Part shown: positions 1 through 9,388 of the stretch, in pieces | Position numbering within the stretch: position 1 is the stretch's first letter | Layout of the letters: each line of letters opens with the position of its first letter | Source: Verrucomicrobiales bacterium | GTDB lineage: Bacteria > Verrucomicrobiota > Verrucomicrobiia > Verrucomicrobiales > DEV007 | Assembly (NCBI GenBank): GCA_029233965.1 | Contig: JARGOP010000001.1 | Location: 144,598 to 208,597 of the forward strand | DNA: 64,000 bases | Direction: 5' to 3' | Notes under the pieces: model-generated | Told to the model about the DNA's origin: nothing | Seen by the model: only the letters and a program-made list of their open reading frames with translations | Database searches by the model: none | Program-made: the position numbers and the translations under genes

Positions 1-88
1 CCATCAGGACACCTTAAATGAACCATCAGGACACCTTAAATGAACCATCAGGACACCTTAAATGAACCATCAGGACATCTTAATTGAC
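1..88. repeat. 22-bp tandem repeat carrying an RBS and ATG
   Basis: Three identical 22-bp units (1-22, 23-44, 45-66) are followed by a fourth at 67-88 that differs at three positions and lies inside tatD. Each perfect unit contains AGGA followed 8 nt later by ATG, so start-codon modules sit at 18, 40 and 62, in three different frames because 22 is not a multiple of three. The ATG at 62 is the tatD start. The array is cut by the window edge, so its true copy number is unknown. An assembly artefact at a contig end cannot be excluded. Confidence 0.95.
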
Positions 89-865
89 ACGCACACACAC
101 CTCGCCTCGTCCCGCTTTGCCGGCGATGTTTCCAATGTAATTGCCCGTGCTACGGAAGGAGGAGTCTCGCAAATGGTGGCCATTGCCTGCGATATTGAGG
201 ATTCGCTGACGAACGTAAGGTTGGCGGCAGAGCATGATTCCGTGGCCGCGACGGCTGGTATTCATCCTCTCTATGTCCACGAACTGGATAAGTCGACCTG
301 GCTGGATGATCTGACTCGATTGACGAAAGAGGAGAATCTATCCGCGATCGGTGAGATCGGATTGGACTACTATCACCCTCCGCAGGATGGATCGAGCGAG
401 CCGCAATGGCGAAAACTCCAGCGTGTGGTTTTCGAGCAGCAACTTCAGCTGGCCCTGGAGCACGATCTTCCCGTGGTGGTGCATCAGCGCGAGAGCGCGG
501 CGGATGTCACTGAGGTCTTGAAAGGATTCCCCGGGGTGAGAGCGGTTCTTCATTGCTTTTCCGGTTCGGCTGAGGAAGCGGAGGAAGCGCTCTCAATGGG
601 CCACTATTTATCCTTCACCGGGATCCTCACCTTCCCCAGCGCGCAATCCGTCAGGGATGTTGCGGCCGCCGCGCCCCTGGATCGCCTCATGCTGGAAACG
701 GACAGCCCGTATCTTGCCCCGGTTCCTTTCCGCGGAAAACAGTGCGAACCTTTCATGGTAAAACACACCGCTTCGCGACTCGCGGAGTTGCACGGAATGT
801 CAGACCGCGAAATGGCGGAAACCACGACTCGGAATGCGAGGCGGTTTTTTAGACATCTTGAGTAA
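62..865 (+). CDS. tatD: TatD-family metal-dependent hydrolase
   Basis: A 267-residue protein of the TatD family, metal-dependent DNases of the amidohydrolase TIM-barrel fold. The N-terminal DTHTHLA supplies the HxH metal ligands, GEIGLDYY carries the conserved Glu, VVVHQRES and LHCFSG the next His ligands, and LETDSPYLAP the terminal Asp. The length fits the family. The start is the last ATG of the 22-bp repeat array, preceded by AGGA. It converges with ligA, leaving 250 bp in which I see no supported gene. The cellular substrate cannot be told from sequence; 3'-5' exonuclease activity on damaged DNA is known for E. coli TatD. Confidence 0.93.
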   Translation: MNHQDILIDTHTHLASSRFAGDVSNVIARATEGGVSQMVAIACDIEDSLTNVRLAAEHDSVAATAGIHPLYVHELDKSTWLDDLTRLTKEENLSAIGEIGLDYYHPPQDGSSEPQWRKLQRVVFEQQLQLALEHDLPVVVHQRESAADVTEVLKGFPGVRAVLHCFSGSAEEAEEALSMGHYLSFTGILTFPSAQSVRDVAAAAPLDRLMLETDSPYLAPVPFRGKQCEPFMVKHTASRLAELHGMSDREMAETTTRNARRFFRHLE

Positions 866-1115
866 TCCCGTCAAGGTCCGGAACCCCTCTATGCCTTCAC
901 CCGTGGTTGCAAAAATGAGAATCCAGTCGACGACTCTGATGTCGGACTCATCGTTTAACACCCTGTTCCTCATGTTTTCAGACCGTAGCAATTTAGTTCG
1001 TGAAAAAAAATTTCGTCCTGTCGAATACGACACAGGGCGAAAGGGTCACCATTTCCGCGGGACCCTGACAGACGATCACACGCTTTTCCTGCTCAATCAG
1101 CAGCGGGAAAAACGA

Positions 1116-3293
<2,178 letters not shown>

Positions 3294-3593
3294 TCAGTCC
3301 CCTTTGTTTGAGGAGTCGTTCTGTTTCGAAATCTCCTCTTCGAGTCGCTCGCTGAGCCATTGCTTGATCATGCTCTGATAGTTCAGGTAGCGATGACGGG
3401 CGAGTCGCTTGATGCGGCTCAGCATCTGCGGATCAAAGCGCAGGGTGATAGTCGTCGATTCGCGAACGTTCTGCCGGTGCAGAGAAGCGTTCATCAATCG
3501 GGGATCAAGGGTGTGAACAGCCCAGAAGTCGGCCTCTTCTTTCTCGTCCTCAAACTCAGGGATTTCGTTCCAGTTCTCGATCGTTTTCACCAT
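3294..3593 (-). CDS. brnA: BrnA/CopG-like antitoxin
   Basis: A 99-residue protein with an acidic, Trp-containing N-terminus (ENWNEIPEFEDEKEEADFW) and a C-terminal ribbon-helix-helix-like part (STTITLRFDPQMLSRIKRLA, then a helix ending in QWLSERLEEE). This is the arrangement of BrnA and related CopG-type antitoxins, where the RHH binds operator DNA and the other part binds the toxin. It lies 49 bp downstream of a BrnT-like toxin on the same strand, the usual toxin-first order of brnTA. The intervening segment carries two imperfect 22-nt repeat units ending at this start codon. It probably represses its own promoter with the toxin, as in known brnTA systems. Confidence 0.8.
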   Translation of the reverse strand: MVKTIENWNEIPEFEDEKEEADFWAVHTLDPRLMNASLHRQNVRESTTITLRFDPQMLSRIKRLARHRYLNYQSMIKQWLSERLEEEISKQNDSSNKGD

Positions 3594-3642
3594 TCAACAG
3601 GGTTAAGTCCTCAATGTCACAGGGTTGGGTCCAGGCTCAGTC

Positions 3643-3921
3643 CTAGACCCACTCGGCATTCTTGCGCTCGTAGAAAGAGACTTCCTCCTCCACCATTTCC
3701 CTGGCGAAGATAACGCGGTAGTTCTTGCCGTCGGTCCAGAAAAGGGAAAAGAGGAAGCGGTTGTTGATCGTCTTCCCGAGAGCAAAATAGCGGGCTTCCG
3801 CCCCGCTGGAGTCCGTTTCCGGAAGGAGCCGGATTGAAAACGGGTCCTCAAACGCCTCTTCGATTTCGGGAGGGGTGATTTTCTTGAGGTCGAAGTGACA
3901 ACCAATCCAGTCAAATTCCAT
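3643..3921 (-). CDS. brnT: BrnT-like toxin (putative RNase)
   Basis: A 92-residue protein starting at MEFDWI. FDWIGCHFDLKK resembles the BrnT opening (usually W-D-x-x-K-A-x-x-N), EEAFEDPFSI matches the next helix, and FLFSLFWTDGKNYRVIFAREM is the strand-turn-strand core of this RelE-fold RNase family, ending YERKNAEW. The open frame extends 67 codons upstream, but that part has no BrnT character, so the internal ATG is chosen. The GCHFDLKK stretch departs from the common NxxKH pattern, so activity is not assured. The brnA-like antitoxin follows. Chromosomal type II toxin-antitoxin system is the best reading. Confidence 0.75.
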   Translation of the reverse strand: MEFDWIGCHFDLKKITPPEIEEAFEDPFSIRLLPETDSSGAEARYFALGKTINNRFLFSLFWTDGKNYRVIFAREMVEEEVSFYERKNAEWV

Positions 3922-4108
3922 GATGTGCGGTGGGAAAGGAGCCCGGGCGCCGGTAAAGACGCACGATTTCCAATCGTGGGCAGAAACTAGGAGATTTGAG
4001 TAAGGAAAGCAATGAAGCAACCTGCTAATTTGCGTCCCGTCCAAATCCGAAGGAGAATTTCCATAAAATTCAGTTTTATAAATCATTAATTTATGTTTAA
4101 TAAAAGGT
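3922..4108. promoter_or_regulatory. Divergent intergenic region, AT-rich
   Basis: This segment separates the minus-strand brnT-like gene from the plus-strand lipoprotein gene, so it must hold promoters for both if they are independently transcribed. The part at about 4060-4105 is strikingly AT-rich compared with the GC-rich surroundings and contains an imperfect palindrome with ATAAAT/ATTTAT arms. I cannot place -35/-10 boxes with confidence. Confidence 0.4.
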
Positions 4109-4609
4109 GTGAGAATTCTCATTCCAGTTTGCGTGGTGGCATCGTCCCTGACTTCCTGTCAGGTGAAGCCCTATGCGCCCCCTCCTCAGAAGGCTGTGGT
4201 GGAGGCTGTTGACATCAACGTAAAGGAATTCGCGGGACGGCCCGAAGTCTACGCGAGGGTCCAGGGACGACTCACCACCAGTGCCGCGCAGCTGGTCGAT
4301 TCTCCCCAGCGGAGAGAAGAGGGAAGGATTTATCTCGACGTCATGGAGCAGACTCCGCGCAGCGGTGACCTCACTCTTGATCTCGCGCAATCCCCGAGTT
4401 TTGAGCGAATCGTTCAGATCGATACGTTAGGCCTCGTCCCGGGGACTTACATCCTTTCAGTGAACGGCATCGAGACTCTTTTGGAAATTCCGGTGACTCA
4501 GGCCGAAGTCGTCAGTTCCGGCGAGATTCCCGTTTCCAGTCATCTGAAAGATGAAATGGTGGCGATCGAGGACATGATCCTCGTCGATCCCGTTCCTTCC
4601 AACCCCTGA
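4109..4609 (+). CDS. Putative lipoprotein of unknown function
   Basis: A 166-residue protein with a short hydrophobic signal and lipobox (MRILIPVCVVASSLTSC, modified Cys near residue 17), so it is probably an outer- or inner-membrane lipoprotein. The mature part is beta-rich, with no motif I recognise; it mentions PGTYILSVNG-like strands compatible with a small beta-sandwich. The start is a GTG, with only a poorly spaced AAGG before it; no in-frame ATG gives a better signal peptide. The stop lies 1 bp before the thioredoxin-family gene, suggesting one transcript and a shared envelope role. Confidence 0.7.
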   Translation: MRILIPVCVVASSLTSCQVKPYAPPPQKAVVEAVDINVKEFAGRPEVYARVQGRLTTSAAQLVDSPQRREEGRIYLDVMEQTPRSGDLTLDLAQSPSFERIVQIDTLGLVPGTYILSVNGIETLLEIPVTQAEVVSSGEIPVSSHLKDEMVAIEDMILVDPVPSNP

Positions 4610-4610
4610 C

Positions 4611-5474
4611 ATGATACGACAGATTTTCACCGGAATCCTCGCGATGACGTCCCTCGGCGCGGTCGCCGAAGACGCCATTGAGATTGCCACGAAGTTCGAG
4701 CAGAAGAAGATTGAAGCTCTGCAATCCTATCTCGACGCCAATCCGGACTCCGGGGATCGCGATATAGCGTTGAAGATCCTTGTTTCCTCCTATTCAGAAC
4801 TGGGCGACTACGAGCCGGTTCCGGATTTGCTTCTCCAGCGCTATGAGTTGATGCCGGAAACGGAGACTCCGAACCTGCAGGTTCTTATCGCGGAGATTGC
4901 CCGGCCTCTTGTGGAAGCCAGTATCTCCTCAGACCAGAGGGACAAGGCCAAGGCTTTCATCACCCGGGTGAAGTCAGATTTTGCGGATACCGCGGCAGAG
5001 CCTCAGATTACAAACATTCTCGATCAGCTCGGTTCCGATCTTTACCTTCCGGGAGTTGGCGATGAAATGGAGTTCGCTTTCACCGGTCTCAATGGCGAAG
5101 AAATCGATCTCGCGATGATGAAGGACAAGGTGATCCTCGTCGACTTCTGGGCGACCTGGTGCGCGCCGTGCATCGCGGCACTTCCTCATCTTCTCTCCAC
5201 CTATGAGCGTTTTCATGAAGAGGGCTTCGAAGTCATCGGAATCTCGCTCGATGAAAACCGTGAGGAGCTGGAGACTTTTCTGAAGGAGAACGAGATGCCC
5301 TGGCCCCAGTATTTTGATGCGCAGGGAGGAGACAACGAACTGGCCCAGCGCTATGGGATCCGGAGGATTCCGGCCACCTTTCTCGTCGGACGCGGCGGGC
5401 GTATCGTCGCGGCGGATCTCCATGGGGAGGAATTGGCGAGCGCAATCGAGAAGGAACTCGCCCGTGAACCGTAA
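4611..5474 (+). CDS. TlpA/ResA-like periplasmic thioredoxin
   Basis: A 287-residue exported protein: signal peptide (to about residue 19, ending AVAED), a helical region of about 130 residues that may be a TPR-like module, then a thioredoxin fold with the redox motif WATWCAPC and the cis-Pro segment IRRIPATFLV. The insertion EGFEVIGISLDENREELETF is typical of TlpA/ResA-type thiol-disulfide oxidoreductases, which act in the periplasm, often as reductants for cytochrome or metalloenzyme maturation. It follows the lipoprotein gene by 1 bp and precedes trpA by 57 bp. The specific partner is unknown. Confidence 0.9.
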   Translation: MIRQIFTGILAMTSLGAVAEDAIEIATKFEQKKIEALQSYLDANPDSGDRDIALKILVSSYSELGDYEPVPDLLLQRYELMPETETPNLQVLIAEIARPLVEASISSDQRDKAKAFITRVKSDFADTAAEPQITNILDQLGSDLYLPGVGDEMEFAFTGLNGEEIDLAMMKDKVILVDFWATWCAPCIAALPHLLSTYERFHEEGFEVIGISLDENREELETFLKENEMPWPQYFDAQGGDNELAQRYGIRRIPATFLVGRGGRIVAADLHGEELASAIEKELAREP

Positions 5475-5531
5475 TTTTCGGGGTTTTCCGGTTTCACTGA
5501 CTGCAAATGAAGCGATAATGGCCCGTTTTCT

Positions 5532-6341
5532 ATGAGCCAGCCGAATCGAATTGATCAATGCTTTGCCAGTCTTCGCGACGAAGGAAAGGCCGCCTTCGTT
5601 GCCTACATCTGCGCCGGTGACCCAACGATGGATAAGTCCCTTGAGGTCATGCATGCCCTCGAGCGTGCCGGAGTCGACATTATCGAGTTGGGAGTCCCCT
5701 TCTCTGATCCGATGGCCGACGGGATCGTCAATCAGATGGCGGCCCACCGGGCTCTTGAGGCCGGTGGAAATGTCCCCGGACTCTTGAAGCTCATCAGGCA
5801 GTTTCGTGAGACCTCGGAGCTTCCTGTCGTCCTCTTCACCTATTTGAATCCGGTGTATACCTATGGCTTCGAGCGTTTTCACCTCGATGCCGCCGCCGCC
5901 GGTGCCGACGGGATTCTGCTTCTCGACCTTCCGCCTGAAGAGGCTGCCCTGAACGCGGAGTTGGTTCAGAATAACTCGCTGAAGCACATTCGTCTCATCG
6001 CGCCGACAACGCCTGAGGCGCGGGTCCCGCAGTTGGCGGCCGCCAGTGAGGGCTTCATTTACTATGTCTCCCGCGAAGGCGTTACCGGCGCGCAGCAGAG
6101 CCTTGCCGAGGGAATCGAAGAGAATGTCAAAGCGATCAAGTCGTTTACAGAGGTACCTGTCGTAGTGGGTTTCGGCATTTCCACGCCTGAGCAATCGGCG
6201 GAAGTGGCAAAGTCCTCCGACGGCGTCGTCGTGGGCAGTGCGATTGTTCGTCAGATCGAGGCGGCAGGCGCGTCTGAGGACCTCGCGGAGCGCATCGAGG
6301 CCTTCGTCAAACCGCTTGTCGATGGTGCCAAGTCGGTCTAA
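5532..6341 (+). CDS. trpA: Tryptophan synthase alpha chain
   Basis: A 269-residue TIM-barrel protein that cleaves indole-3-glycerol phosphate to indole and glyceraldehyde 3-phosphate in the TrpAB complex. Catalytic Glu (about residue 52) and Asp (about 59) lie in ELGVPFSDPMADG, the YLNPVYTYG and YVSREGVTGA segments are family signatures, and GFGISTPEQ with GVVVGSAIV forms the phosphate site. The length is normal. No trpB is in the window; trpA instead leads a run of dap genes, so trp genes are dispersed or trpB lies elsewhere. Confidence 0.97.
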   Translation: MSQPNRIDQCFASLRDEGKAAFVAYICAGDPTMDKSLEVMHALERAGVDIIELGVPFSDPMADGIVNQMAAHRALEAGGNVPGLLKLIRQFRETSELPVVLFTYLNPVYTYGFERFHLDAAAAGADGILLLDLPPEEAALNAELVQNNSLKHIRLIAPTTPEARVPQLAAASEGFIYYVSREGVTGAQQSLAEGIEENVKAIKSFTEVPVVVGFGISTPEQSAEVAKSSDGVVVGSAIVRQIEAAGASEDLAERIEAFVKPLVDGAKSV

Positions 6342-6371
6342 TCTCAATTCTAATCGAGTCCGTTTATCCCC

Positions 6372-7184
6372 ATGTTAGCGTTTTCCAAAATGAACGGTGC
6401 CGGCAACGATTTTGTTGTCGTCGACAACCGTGATCAATCGATCAGCCTGACTCGCGAGCAGATTGAGAAAGTCTGCCAGCGTCAGCGTGGCATCGGAGCG
6501 GATGGGTTTCTCGCAGTTGAGCCTGCTGAGAATGGAGCCGACTATCGCATGCGTTATTACAATGCCGACGGAGGGGAAGCCGAGATGTGCGGCAACGGCG
6601 CGAGATGTTTCGCGCGCTTCGTGAATAAGCTCGAAGGCAATTCGCTTGAGACAACCACCTTCGAAACGATCGCAGGGACGATCAAAGCGGAGTTCTTCGG
6701 GGAAAATGTCCGAATTCAGCTGAGCGAACCCTTTGATCTGAGCCTGAAAACTCCCCTCGAAGTAGCGGGGAATGCTCTTGAGGTCAGTTCCGTCAATACC
6801 GGGGTCCCCCACGCTGTCGTCTTCGTCGGAGATCCCGCCGCAGTTCCGATCCGGGAGTGGGGTTCAGCGATTCGTCATCATGCTCATTTTGCCCCTGCCG
6901 GAACGAACGTGAATTTTGTCGGCGTCCTCGGGAGCGGGCACATCGCGATTCGGACCTATGAGCGCGGTGTCGAAGACGAAACCCTGGCCTGTGGCACCGG
7001 CATGGTCGCCTGCGCGATCATTCATCACGAATTGACCGGTGAGGCATCTCCGATTCAGGTCGATGTCGCCGGCGGCGATACCCTTGAGGTGGCGTTTGAA
7101 AAAGACGCTGATGGCACCTACCGGAACGTCACCCTTCTCGGTCCTGCGGATTTCACCTTCGACGGCACCCTTCATTTTCTCTAA
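6372..7184 (+). CDS. dapF: Diaminopimelate epimerase
   Basis: A 270-residue PLP-independent epimerase that converts LL- to meso-diaminopimelate for lysine and peptidoglycan. Both catalytic cysteines are present: Cys73 in EMCGNGARC and Cys207 in LACGTGMVA. The opening FSKMNGAGNDFVVVDNR is the family hallmark. It sits 30 bp after trpA and 27 bp before dapA, so trpA-dapF-dapA-dapB is likely co-transcribed. The presence of meso-DAP synthesis agrees with the wall genes at 27-32 kb. Confidence 0.97.
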   Translation: MLAFSKMNGAGNDFVVVDNRDQSISLTREQIEKVCQRQRGIGADGFLAVEPAENGADYRMRYYNADGGEAEMCGNGARCFARFVNKLEGNSLETTTFETIAGTIKAEFFGENVRIQLSEPFDLSLKTPLEVAGNALEVSSVNTGVPHAVVFVGDPAAVPIREWGSAIRHHAHFAPAGTNVNFVGVLGSGHIAIRTYERGVEDETLACGTGMVACAIIHHELTGEASPIQVDVAGGDTLEVAFEKDADGTYRNVTLLGPADFTFDGTLHFL

Positions 7185-7211
7185 TCCAACCATTTTCCCC
7201 TTTCGTCCCAC

Positions 7212-8093
7212 ATGTTTGCCGGCGCCCACACAGCCCTAGTCACCCCTTTCGCCAAAGAGGGAACGATCGACACCGAATCCTTCCGAAAGATCATCGACGA
7301 GCAGTTTGCTGCCGGAATCACCGGAGTCGTGCCCGTCGGGACCACCGGTGAGTCAGCGACGCTTTCCACCGAAGAGCATCGCCGCGTCATCGAGCTGGCG
7401 GTGAAGCAAACCGCGAAACGCGGGCTGGTGATCGCCGGAACCGGTTCCAACTCGACCCGTGAAGCGGTTGATCTGACTCAGGCGGCCGAACTCGCCGGCG
7501 CGGATGCAGCGCTCCTTGTGACGCCCTACTACAACAAGCCTTCCCAGGAGGGGCTCTTTCAGCACTACCGTGCCGTGGCCGAGTCAACCGAACTTCCCCT
7601 GATGCTGTATTCGATCCCGGGACGATGCCACATTCATCTCGAAGTCGAAACGGTAGCGAGACTTGCCGATTGCTGTTCCAATATTCGCGCGATCAAAGAA
7701 GCCGGGGGTGTCACCGAACGGGTCCGCCAGCTTAAGTCCGGCCTCCCTGATGATTTTGAAGTTCTCTGCGGTGATGACGCCCTGACCCTCGATTTCATGA
7801 AGGCAGGCGCGGTGGGCGTTGTCTCGGTAGCCTCCAATCTCATTCCCGGCCCGATTGCAAAGCTTGCCGCTGCGATGCTCAACGGTGAGCCCGGTGAAGC
7901 GGAAGCGATTCACGAAAAGTATTCCGGCCTCTTTGCTGATTTTCTCAAGCTCGACACGAACCCCGTGCCAATCAAAGCCGCGATGGGACTGGCCGGGAAG
8001 TGCCTTCCCAAGCTTCGACTTCCGATGGTTGAAATGCCTGACGAAAAGGTCGCCGAATTGAAAACGACGCTATCCTCTCTCGGGCTAGTGTAA
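7212..8093 (+). CDS. dapA: 4-Hydroxy-tetrahydrodipicolinate synthase
   Basis: A 293-residue class I aldolase-type enzyme condensing pyruvate with aspartate semialdehyde, the first committed step to DAP and lysine. Thr44-Thr45 (VGTTGES), Tyr133 (MLYSIPGR) and the Schiff-base Lys162 (IKEAGG) are in place, as is PYYNKPSQEG. The length matches the family. Downstream, before dapB, a short hairpin AGGCA/TGCCT (about 8098-8111) followed by TTTCT could attenuate but is weak. Confidence 0.97.
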   Translation: MFAGAHTALVTPFAKEGTIDTESFRKIIDEQFAAGITGVVPVGTTGESATLSTEEHRRVIELAVKQTAKRGLVIAGTGSNSTREAVDLTQAAELAGADAALLVTPYYNKPSQEGLFQHYRAVAESTELPLMLYSIPGRCHIHLEVETVARLADCCSNIRAIKEAGGVTERVRQLKSGLPDDFEVLCGDDALTLDFMKAGAVGVVSVASNLIPGPIAKLAAAMLNGEPGEAEAIHEKYSGLFADFLKLDTNPVPIKAAMGLAGKCLPKLRLPMVEMPDEKVAELKTTLSSLGLV

Positions 8094-8136
8094 GTCAGGC
8101 AGACTTGCCTTTCTCCACCCTTCCCCCCTATTAGCT

Positions 8137-8877
8137 ATGTTGAATATTCTCGTCACCGGATGCCGCGGCCGTATGGGTCAGGCCGTCTCCACCGCTGCCA
8201 GCGAAGACTCTGAGACTCGTGTTTCCGCGGGAATCGATCTTGGCGATTCGCTGGAGGAGGCCCTCGCCAAGAGTGACCTCGTTATTGACTTCACTCTCCC
8301 CTCTTTCACCAATGAGTTGATCGAAGGAGCGGTGGAAGCGGGGAAAGCAATCGTCATGGGAACGACCGGACACGACGATTCTCAGCTTGCTCTCATCGCG
8401 GAGGCGTCAAAAACGATTCCGATTGTTCATGCTCCGAACTACTCCGTCGGCGTGAACACGCTTTTCTGGCTTACCCGGAAGGCCACTGAGGTTCTCGGTA
8501 AGGATTTCGACCTTGAGGTGGTCGAGATGCATCACCGTCACAAGAAAGACTCCCCCAGTGGCACCGCCCGACGTTTGGCGGAGATTCTTGCCGATGTTCG
8601 TGGCCTTTCCTATGATGACGACTGTCGGCACGGACGCTTCGGCGATGTCGGAGCCCGGACCACCGATGAGATCGGCGTTCACGCCCTTCGTGGCGGGGAC
8701 GTTGTCGGCGATCACACCGTTGTCTATGCCGGTGACGGTGAACGCGTTGAGCTCACTCACAAGGCATCAAGCCGTCTCACTTTCGCAATAGGAGCGGTTC
8801 GCGCTGCCAAGTGGGTTGCCTCAGAGAAACTCAGAAGCGGCCTTTATGACATGCAGGATGTCCTTGGCCTGAAATAG
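8137..8877 (+). CDS. dapB: 4-Hydroxy-tetrahydrodipicolinate reductase
   Basis: A 246-residue NAD(P)H-dependent reductase for the second DAP-pathway step. The Rossmann start ILVTGCRGRMG is followed by MGTTGH and by the catalytic EMHHRHKKDSPSGTA block at about residues 130-144, holding the proton-donor His and the substrate-binding Lys. It is slightly shorter than E. coli DapB (273), as in many bacteria. It is third in the dapF-dapA-dapB run, 43 bp after dapA. Confidence 0.97.
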   Translation: MLNILVTGCRGRMGQAVSTAASEDSETRVSAGIDLGDSLEEALAKSDLVIDFTLPSFTNELIEGAVEAGKAIVMGTTGHDDSQLALIAEASKTIPIVHAPNYSVGVNTLFWLTRKATEVLGKDFDLEVVEMHHRHKKDSPSGTARRLAEILADVRGLSYDDDCRHGRFGDVGARTTDEIGVHALRGGDVVGDHTVVYAGDGERVELTHKASSRLTFAIGAVRAAKWVASEKLRSGLYDMQDVLGLK

Positions 8878-8908
8878 AGCCTCTTCAGGAGTCGTTTTTG
8901 AATTCGCG

Positions 8909-9388
8909 ATGCCTGCATTCGTCCTAAGCATCGGCTCGAACCTGGGGAATCGGGCTCAGAACCTTCGTGATGCAGTGATTCGACTGGAGACGGCGATGAT
9001 TCCGGACAGCCTCCAGGTGTCCGGCCTCTATGAGACAGAGCCGATTGGTTGTCCTCCAGGTTCCCCGTCATTCCTGAATGCCGTCATCGCCTTCGAGGCT
9101 GACCTTGAGCCGGAGGCATTACTCGATGTCATGCAAAAGGTGGAGGGAGATCTTGGACGTCCTCTCGAACGCGAAGACAATTCGCCGAGAACAGTCGATC
9201 TCGATATTCTTCTCGTCGAAGAACTCGAAATCATGACGGACCGCCTCACGGTTCCGCATCCGCGAATGATGGAAAGAGCCTTCGTCCTCTGCCCGCTCGC
9301 GGAACTGCATGACGAGTTTGCAGGTCCGGCCGGGAATTCCGACCGGCGTGGGGTCGTCCGTTTGTCAGAGCCTCTATTCAGCGACTGA
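8909..9388 (+). CDS. folK: 6-hydroxymethyl-7,8-dihydropterin pyrophosphokinase
   Basis: A 159-residue HPPK of folate synthesis. The N-terminal LSIGSNLGNRAQNL, the GxPSFLNAV block and the signature EDNSPRTVDLDIL with Mg-binding aspartates are all present, as is VPHPRMMERAFVLCPL. The gene follows dapB by 31 bp on the same strand. Its last 15 bp overlap the 3' end of the convergent large gene on the minus strand. Confidence 0.95.
   Translation: MPAFVLSIGSNLGNRAQNLRDAVIRLETAMIPDSLQVSGLYETEPIGCPPGSPSFLNAVIAFEADLEPEALLDVMQKVEGDLGRPLEREDNSPRTVDLDILLVEELEIMTDRLTVPHPRMMERAFVLCPLAELHDEFAGPAGNSDRRGVVRLSEPLFSD

Noticed and set aside
1-88. CRISPR array
   Set aside because: Units are contiguous 22-mers without spacers and coincide with a gene start.
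4974-6347. 457-codon minus-strand frame
   Set aside because: Lies antisense to the thioredoxin-family and trpA genes, which have clear motifs; long antisense frames are expected in GC-rich codon usage.
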